From a bacterium (lineage in GTDB: Bacteria > Bacillota > Clostridia > Lachnospirales > Lachnospiraceae): 64,000 nt of DNA. A program made the position numbers and the translations under genes. The DNA lies in contig JAMPFT010000004.1 in assembly GCA_023664305.1 (NCBI GenBank), forward strand, positions 62,001 through 126,000, in the 5' to 3' direction. A model generated the notes under the pieces. It had not been told where the DNA came from, did not search any database, and saw nothing but the letters and a program-made list of their open reading frames with translations. This document shows, in pieces, positions 58,422 to 64,000 of this stretch. How positions within the stretch are numbered: position 1 is the stretch's first letter; the number at the start of each line of letters is the position of its first letter.

Positions 58422-61313
58422 ATGGAAATCAGATTAGCGCAAAACGGCAGGGCGGTTCCCCTTTTGGTGGAATCCGCCGGATGGGAAGGCGTCAGAAGAA
58501 TCGCGGCGGCGGTGGCGGAGGATATCTGCCTGGTGACGGATGTAAAACCCGAGGTTTTGGACGAGGGCGCATTGGAAAAAGCGTCCGGCGGGACGGTGAT
58601 TCTCTGCGCCACAGCAGGCCGCAGCCCCCTTTTGGAGGAACTGGAACGGAGAGGAAAATTTTCCGCGGAGGAGATCAGAGGAAAAAGAGAGGTGTTTAAG
58701 ATCGCGCTGGCGGAGGAGCCCTTCCCGGGAGCGGAGAGGGCGCTTGTGATCTGCGGCAGCGACAAACGGGGGACGATCTACGGCATGTTTACGCTCTCCG
58801 AGTATATCGGTGTGACGCCCCTTGTCTGGTTTGGGGACGCCGCGCCTGCAAAACACAGGGAGCAGCTGATCCGGGAGGATATCGAGACGGTTTCCGGGGA
58901 GCCCAGCGTCCGATACAGGGGCTTTTTTATCAACGACGAGTGGCCCTGCTTCGGCACCTGGGCCCACAGGCATTTCGGAGGCGTCAACGCGGAAATGTAC
59001 CGATTGGTGTTTGAATTTCTGCTGCGCATGAAGGGAAATTATCTCTGGCCCGCCATGTGGAGCTCTTCCTTCCCCCTGGACGGCCCGGGCAGCGCAAACG
59101 AGGAGCTGGCGGATCTCTACGGCGTGGTGATGGGCTATTCCCACCATGAGCCCTGCTTAAGAGCCAGCGAGGAATGGGACAAGGTGCGGGGCAAGGACAG
59201 CCGCTACGGCGACGAGTGGAACTTCTATACCAATGAGCAGGGGCTTTTGAATTACTGGGAGGACGCGCTCAAGCGAAGCGGAAAGTATGAAAACATTATC
59301 ACCATCGGTATGCGGGGAGAGCGGGACACCTCCATGCTGGGCGAGAACGCCACGGTGGAGGAAAACGTCAATCTGCTGAAAAATATCATCCGGAAGCAGA
59401 GACAGCTGATCAAAAAGCATGTGAATGAGGATCTTTCTCAGGTTCCTCAGATGCTGGCGCTCTACAAGGAGGTGGAGGCTTACTTTTACGGCGACGGAAA
59501 AACGCCGGGCTTAAAGGACTGGGAAGAGCTGGACGGCGTGATCTGTATGCTCTGCGAGGATAATTTCGGACATATGAGGACGCTGCCCACGGAGGAAATG
59601 CGGGGGCGCAGGGGCGGCTTTGGCATGTACTATCACTTTGATTACCACGGAGGCCCCATCTCTTATGAGTGGGTGGATTCCACCCCTCTCTCCAAGACCT
59701 GGGAGCAGATGTGTACGGCCTACGAGTACGGAATCCGGGATCTCTGGATTGTAAACGTGGGGGATCTGAAATTCCACGAGGTGCCGCTGACCTTCTTTCT
59801 GGCCATGGCCTACGATTACGACAGATGGGGCGCTTCAAACCCGGAAAGCCCCCGGGAATTTACGGCCCGCTGGGCGCAGAGGAGCTTTCCACGGGCTTCG
59901 GAGGAGCTTCAGAAAAAGGCTGCGGAGCTTTTTACGGCTTACATAGACATGAATCATCTGCGCCGTCCCGAGTCCCTGAACGAAACGGTTTACCATCCCT
60001 GCCATGAGCTGGAGGCGGACAGGATGCTTGCGCTGGCGGAGCGGATCGAGGAGTTGGATAAAGAACTGACGGAGGGGCTCTGCCCCGAGGAGCGGGACGC
60101 TTATTACAGCATGGCCGGCTTTGCGGCGGCGGCCTCCGCCAATCTGCTGAAAATGCATCTAACGGCGGGCAAGAGCAGACATTACGCTTCTCAGGGGAGG
60201 CACGCTGCCAACCGCTTTGCCGCGCTTGCCGGGCAGTGTATCGAGAAGGACAGAAGGCTGGCGGCGGAGTTTGCCTTGTGGAAGGGCGGAAAATGGAGCG
60301 GCATGGAGCTGGCGGCCCATATCGGTTTCCGAAAGTGGAACGAGGACGGCAGCCGATACCCGGTGCTCTGTACCGTCGAGCCCATGGGGCGGCCCGCCTT
60401 GAGCGTATCCCGTAAGGACGAGGCCCGCGCGGTTGTGAAAAACTACGGCCGCCCGGAGGTAATCCGGGTTCCGGACTTTCTGGACGAGGGGTGCGAACAG
60501 GTGATTCTGGAGATTGCAAACGAAGGAAAAACCCCCATGCATTACGAGATCGTGCCGCCGGGCGCCCCGGAGGGGGAAATGCCGGAGTGGCTGCGGGTAA
60601 CGCCTGCGTCGGGAGAGGTGGACGAGCTGCAGGAGGTACGGCTGATCTGTGACAGAAGCCGTCTCCCAAAGGAGCCGGAGCAGGTTATGCTTCTCGTCAG
60701 GGGGGACAGCGTCGTGGCGGGCGTGAAGGTTACGGCGGCGCGGACGGACTGCGAGGGAATGCCGCCTATGACTTTCCTGCCCAGACGGGGCGTCATCACC
60801 GTGAACGCGGATCATTTTGCCCGGAAAAAGGATGTTCCCGGCGCAGGCTTTGAGAGGCTGGCGGGCTACGGAAGATACGGCGTGGGGATGAAAGTGGCTC
60901 CCTGCACGGTCTCTTTCGAAGAAAAGCAGGAGAAGCCGGAATTGACTTATCGGTTCCTGATCCGGGAAAGCGGCAGATATCGCGTGGAGCTTCTGACCGC
61001 TCCGGTCAATCCGGCGGTGAGAGGGCAGGAAATCCGGCTCCTCTTAAAGGGCGGCGGAGAGGAAAGGGCCGTTGTGCTGATTTCCTCGGATTACAGGGCC
61101 GGTGAATCCGGCGATCCCGTCTGGAGCAGAGGAGTGCTGGACCAGATTCATAAGGCGGAGACGGTATTTACCTTTGAGGCGGGGGTACAGGAGCTGACGG
61201 TGGGCGCCCTGGAGGCGGGGACCGTGCTGGAGCGGATCCGGATTTACAGAGAGGACGGCGTTCTTCCGGAATCCTATCTGGGGCCTGTGGAGTCCTGGCA
61301 TAGGCCGGAGTAA
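58422..61313 (+). CDS. GH115 xylan alpha-1,2-glucuronidase
   Basis: A 963-residue family 115 enzyme that removes (4-O-methyl)glucuronic acid from xylan. Typical stretches: GSDKRGTIYGMFTLSEYIGV, PSVRYRGFFINDEWPCFGTW, FLLRMKGNYLWPAMWSSSFP, GVVMGYSHHEPCLRASEEW, IITIGMRGERDTSMLGENA and a C-terminal beta-domain. All parts of the barrel are present and the length matches the family. No signal peptide is seen, so oligosaccharides would be imported first. ATG 58422 has AAAGGA upstream. In the 228-bp gap after the esterase no gene is evident. A family A repeat follows the stop codon. Confidence 0.92.
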   Translation: MEIRLAQNGRAVPLLVESAGWEGVRRIAAAVAEDICLVTDVKPEVLDEGALEKASGGTVILCATAGRSPLLEELERRGKFSAEEIRGKREVFKIALAEEPFPGAERALVICGSDKRGTIYGMFTLSEYIGVTPLVWFGDAAPAKHREQLIREDIETVSGEPSVRYRGFFINDEWPCFGTWAHRHFGGVNAEMYRLVFEFLLRMKGNYLWPAMWSSSFPLDGPGSANEELADLYGVVMGYSHHEPCLRASEEWDKVRGKDSRYGDEWNFYTNEQGLLNYWEDALKRSGKYENIITIGMRGERDTSMLGENATVEENVNLLKNIIRKQRQLIKKHVNEDLSQVPQMLALYKEVEAYFYGDGKTPGLKDWEELDGVICMLCEDNFGHMRTLPTEEMRGRRGGFGMYYHFDYHGGPISYEWVDSTPLSKTWEQMCTAYEYGIRDLWIVNVGDLKFHEVPLTFFLAMAYDYDRWGASNPESPREFTARWAQRSFPRASEELQKKAAELFTAYIDMNHLRRPESLNETVYHPCHELEADRMLALAERIEELDKELTEGLCPEERDAYYSMAGFAAAASANLLKMHLTAGKSRHYASQGRHAANRFAALAGQCIEKDRRLAAEFALWKGGKWSGMELAAHIGFRKWNEDGSRYPVLCTVEPMGRPALSVSRKDEARAVVKNYGRPEVIRVPDFLDEGCEQVILEIANEGKTPMHYEIVPPGAPEGEMPEWLRVTPASGEVDELQEVRLICDRSRLPKEPEQVMLLVRGDSVVAGVKVTAARTDCEGMPPMTFLPRRGVITVNADHFARKKDVPGAGFERLAGYGRYGVGMKVAPCTVSFEEKQEKPELTYRFLIRESGRYRVELLTAPVNPAVRGQEIRLLLKGGGEERAVVLISSDYRAGESGDPVWSRGVLDQIHKAETVFTFEAGVQELTVGALEAGTVLERIRIYREDGVLPESYLGPVESWHRPE

Positions 61314-61340
61314 TTTATAAGTACAAACGTGTCGGTGTGA

Positions 61341-61573
61341 GCCGGGCGCAGGTCCTCTGCGGACACGTTTGCACTCGGGTCGGCACATAGCGGACGCTAA
61401 GCTCGAAAAGACCTCGCTAAGCGCCGATGTGCCTATACGGTCCGCAGAGGACCTGCGCCCGGCCTTTATGGATACCTTGCACTCGGGTCGGCACATAGCG
61501 GACGCTAAGCTTGAAAGTACCACGTTCGGTGCTGAGGTGCCTATACGGTTCGCAGAGGACCTGCGCCCGGCCG
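61341..61573. repeat. Family A palindromic repeat, copy 3 (two units)
   Basis: The left arm 61341-61364 and right arm 61440-61463 are perfect 24-bp complements. A second body and right arm end near 61573. The outer arm bases (GCCGGGCGCAGGTCC) differ from those at 49276 (AGGCAGGCGCAGGGTCC), but the right arm changes in step. It fills the gap between GH115 and GH3; nothing else is seen in 61314-61719 apart from the leader of the GH3 gene. Confidence 0.92.
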
Positions 61574-61719
61574 AGGCATCCTATATTCATTTTTTGTGAA
61601 ATTGTAGAAACGGATGGAAAAATCAAACGGTTTGTGCTATGCTGTCAGGGATATCGGACAAAAGTAAGTCAGATTGGAAAACCTGAGGCGGAATAAGCTT
61701 TCAATTAGGGAGGAACGAT

Positions 61720-63894
61720 ATGAGAGACAGAGAGAAGGCAAGACAGAGGGCGAAGGAGCTGGTAAGCCGGATGACCCTGGAGGAGAAGGCGTCGCAGCTA
61801 AAGCATGACGCCCCGGCCATTCCCAGACTGGGAGTGCCGGAATATAACTGGTGGAACGAGGGACTGCACGGCGTGGCAAGGGCCGGGGTGGCGACCATGT
61901 TTCCTCAGGCGATCGGGATGGCGGCGGCCTTCGACACGGAGCTGTCGGAGCAGATCGGCGGTGTGATCGCGGAGGAAGGAAGAGCGAAGTATAACGCTTA
62001 TACTGCCGAGGGAGACAGGGGCATTTACAAGGGACTGACCTTCTGGTCGCCCAATGTAAATATTTTCCGGGATCCCAGGTGGGGAAGAGGACACGAGACC
62101 TACGGGGAGGATCCTTACCTGACGGGCGAGCTGGGCAAGGCTTTCGTGGAGGGCCTGCAGGGCGACGGAGAATACCTGAAGGCGGCGGCCTGCGCGAAGC
62201 ACTTTGCGGTACACTCCGGCCCGGAGGCGCTGCGCCACAAATTTGACGCGGAGGTATCCCAGAAGGATTTGTGGGAGACCTATCTTCCGGCGTTTGAAAA
62301 GCTGGTGACCGAGGCGGGGGTTGAGGCCGTCATGGGAGCCTACAACAGAACCAACGGCGAGCCCTGCTGCGGCAGCAGGACGCTGATGCAGGACATTCTC
62401 CGGGGAGAGTGGGGCTTCGAAGGGCATTTCGTGTCCGACTGCTGGGCCATCCGGGATTTCCACACCAATCATATGGTGACGGATACGGCGGAGGAGTCTG
62501 CGGCGCTGGCGTTGAAGAGCGGCTGTGACGTCAACTGCGGCAATACATACCTGCACCTGATGAAGGCTTATGAGGACGGGCTGGTGACCGAGGAAGAGAT
62601 CACGGCAGCTGCAGAGAGGCTGTTTACCACCCGGTTTCTGTTGGGACTGTTCGACGAGACCGAATACGACAAGATAGGCTACGACAGACTGGAGTGCCGG
62701 GAGCATCTTGCCCTGGCGGACCGGGCGGCTGCGGAGTCTGTCGTTCTGTTGAAAAATAACGGGATACTTCCTCTGAAAAAGGAAAATCTGAAGGCGGTGG
62801 GCGTCGTGGGTCCCAATGCAGACAGCAGGGCTTCCCTGATCGGCAATTATCACGGCACCTCTTCCAGGTACATCACCGTGCTGGAGGGCATTCAGGACGT
62901 GCTGGGCGAGGACGTGCGGGTTTATTATTCCGAGGGCTGCCATCTGTTCAAGGAACGGATCGAGGGCATCGGACGGCGTCACGACCGCGTCAGCGAGGCG
63001 GTTTCGGTGGCGAAGAACAGCGATGTGGTCATTCTCTGTCTGGGACTGGACGAAACGCTGGAGGGCGAAGAGGGAGATACCGGCAACAGCTACGCTTCCG
63101 GGGACAAGGTGGATCTGCTTCTGCCCGCGCCCCAGAGAGAGCTTCTCGAGGCGGTGGTAAAGGTCGGAAAGCCGGTGATTCTGATCAATATGACAGGAAG
63201 CGCCATGGATCTGCGCTATGCCGACGAAAACTGCGCGGCTGTGGTACAGGCCTGGTATCCCGGCGCAAGAGGCGGCAGGACAGTGGCGGATATTCTGTTC
63301 GGGGAGATTTCCCCTTCCGGCAAGCTGCCCGTGACCTTTTATCACGACACGGAGGAGTTGCCTGACTTTGAGGATTATTCCATGAAGGGCAGAACCTACC
63401 GGTATTTCACGGGAGAGGTGCTTTATCCCTTCGGATACGGCCTTACCTACGGCAGTGCGGAGGTGACAGGGGCAGAGCTTTGCGGCAAAAAAGCGGAAAA
63501 AGGCGGCGAGCTGAAGGTATCCGGCGGGGAGCGGATAACGCTTACGGCGGCGGTCTCCAACACGGGAGACCGGGATATCCGGGAAGTAGTCCAGGTTTAC
63601 GTCAGGGCCTTAGACAGCGGCGACGCCACGCCCAACGGCAGACTCTGCGGCTTTGCGAGAGTATCCGTAAAGGCAGGGGAAACCGTAAAGGTAAACGTTC
63701 CCATAGACAAAGACGCGCTGACGGTGGTCAACGAGGACGGAAAGAAGGTGTCCGGCGGCAGCAGATACGCTTTCAGCGTGGGCTTCGGCCAGCCGGACGA
63801 AAGAACTGCCCGGCTGACCGGGCAGGAGACGTTTGCGTTTACGGCGGTGCTAAGTGTGCAAAGATTTTCTAAGCCCGCAAAGTACGCGGACTAA
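61720..63894 (+). CDS. GH3 beta-glycosidase (beta-xylosidase/glucosidase type)
   Basis: A 724-residue enzyme: GH3 N-terminal barrel (LHGVARAGVATMFPQAIGMA, SPNVNIFRDPRWGRGHETYG, CAKHFAVHSGPE) with nucleophile D240 in HFVSDCWAIRDF, the GH3 C-terminal sandwich (VVGPNADSRASLIGNYHGTS, LCLGLDETLEGEEGDTGNSY), and a fibronectin-III-like end (VSNTGDRDIREVVQVYVRAL). The SDC-W context resembles bacterial beta-xylosidases. There is no signal peptide. The final residues (SVQRFSKPAKYAD) and the stop derive from a family B repeat, nearly identical to the tail of the GH31 enzyme at 22681. The start at 61720 has TAGGGAGGAACGAT. Confidence 0.92.
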   Translation: MRDREKARQRAKELVSRMTLEEKASQLKHDAPAIPRLGVPEYNWWNEGLHGVARAGVATMFPQAIGMAAAFDTELSEQIGGVIAEEGRAKYNAYTAEGDRGIYKGLTFWSPNVNIFRDPRWGRGHETYGEDPYLTGELGKAFVEGLQGDGEYLKAAACAKHFAVHSGPEALRHKFDAEVSQKDLWETYLPAFEKLVTEAGVEAVMGAYNRTNGEPCCGSRTLMQDILRGEWGFEGHFVSDCWAIRDFHTNHMVTDTAEESAALALKSGCDVNCGNTYLHLMKAYEDGLVTEEEITAAAERLFTTRFLLGLFDETEYDKIGYDRLECREHLALADRAAAESVVLLKNNGILPLKKENLKAVGVVGPNADSRASLIGNYHGTSSRYITVLEGIQDVLGEDVRVYYSEGCHLFKERIEGIGRRHDRVSEAVSVAKNSDVVILCLGLDETLEGEEGDTGNSYASGDKVDLLLPAPQRELLEAVVKVGKPVILINMTGSAMDLRYADENCAAVVQAWYPGARGGRTVADILFGEISPSGKLPVTFYHDTEELPDFEDYSMKGRTYRYFTGEVLYPFGYGLTYGSAEVTGAELCGKKAEKGGELKVSGGERITLTAAVSNTGDRDIREVVQVYVRALDSGDATPNGRLCGFARVSVKAGETVKVNVPIDKDALTVVNEDGKKVSGGSRYAFSVGFGQPDERTARLTGQETFAFTAVLSVQRFSKPAKYAD

Positions 63895-63990
63895 GAAAAT
63901 CTAAGTTGCACACAGAAGAATCGCAAGAGAAGCGATTCTTCGCACGGATTGTTTGTGCCGCCGCAGGCCGTGCGGGCCTACGGCGCCTTG
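63854..63990. repeat. Family B hairpin mosaic, copy 4
   Basis: Outer hairpin GTGTGCAAAGATTTTCT / AGAAAATCTAAGTTGCACAC with apical CCGC-AAAGTAC-GCGG; stem GAAGAATCGC-loop-GCGATTCTTC without a tandem array; then GCACGG-...-CCGTGC around the GTGCCGCCGCAGG block. It starts inside the GH3 reading frame and runs to near the window edge. Confidence 0.85.
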
Positions 63991-64000
63991 GTGATCCGCA

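Noticed and set aside
61798-63345. Open frame of 515 codons on the minus strand
   Set aside because: Complement of the GH3 gene with typical antisense composition and no recognisable domain.

Overview
The window looks like chromosomal DNA from a gut-type Lachnospiraceae (Clostridia, Bacillota). Evidence: AGGAGG-type ribosome binding sites and SigA-like promoters throughout, an ECF-type vitamin transporter subunit, DUF1700 (HAAS)/DUF4097 modules under PadR regulators, a Cpr/Lan-type immunity ABC locus, clostridial LexA-type boxes and many plant-polysaccharide hydrolases. It is moderately GC-rich by eye; one short AT-richer island (about 36300-37210) stands out. No rRNA, tRNA, CRISPR array, IS transposase or prophage gene was seen.

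Layout. 1-6500: the end of a carbohydrate-binding protein, a MraY-like transferase, GreA, a HAD-CPBP fusion, and an MBOAT/SGNH acylation pair. 6500-12850: glutamate synthase gltB-gltD behind a leader with an intrinsic terminator. 13000-16850: a five-gene operon led by a TetR gene that appears to start with ATT, followed by flavin-reductase-like, NmrA-like, DUF1295 (steroid 5-alpha-reductase-like) and small membrane proteins. 17000-22510: a PadR/HAAS-DUF4097 module and a response regulator-ABC-histidine kinase locus on the other strand. 22600-31950: a GH31 glucosidase of the sulfoquinovosidase type, GPH symporter, transaldolase, hydroxyacid dehydrogenase, TauE/SafE exporter, FucI/AraA-type isomerase and ROK repressor. 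Together these have the gene content of the transaldolase route of sulfoglycolysis (sulfoquinovose in, DHPS out). 32000-36180: three membrane proteins. 36340-37210: a probable antitoxin/GNAT toxin pair. 37320-42140: a two-component system divergent from a lantibiotic-immunity-type ABC operon. 42260-49250: asnA, a LexA-boxed radical SAM/HhH protein with its usual partner, a His-less HPr-like protein and a nuclease-helicase. 49800-52970: GH13, GT28 and PlsY-like genes. 53040-55290: a second PadR/HAAS/DUF4097 module. 55300-63900: an ECF S component, then a glucuronoxylan-type set (SGNH esterase, GH115, GH3).

Two non-coding repeat families run through the window. Family A is a palindromic element of about 125 bp (309-410, 49276-49505, 61341-61573) whose long arms differ between loci but remain complementary within a locus. 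Family B is a mosaic of hairpins (24635, 28121, 44868, 63854) sitting at 3' ends of genes. In three loci it supplies the last codons and stop codon of unrelated enzymes, and in two loci it carries a 23-bp tandem array in a hairpin loop. These structured intercistronic elements and the sulfoglycolysis operon are the most interesting contents.
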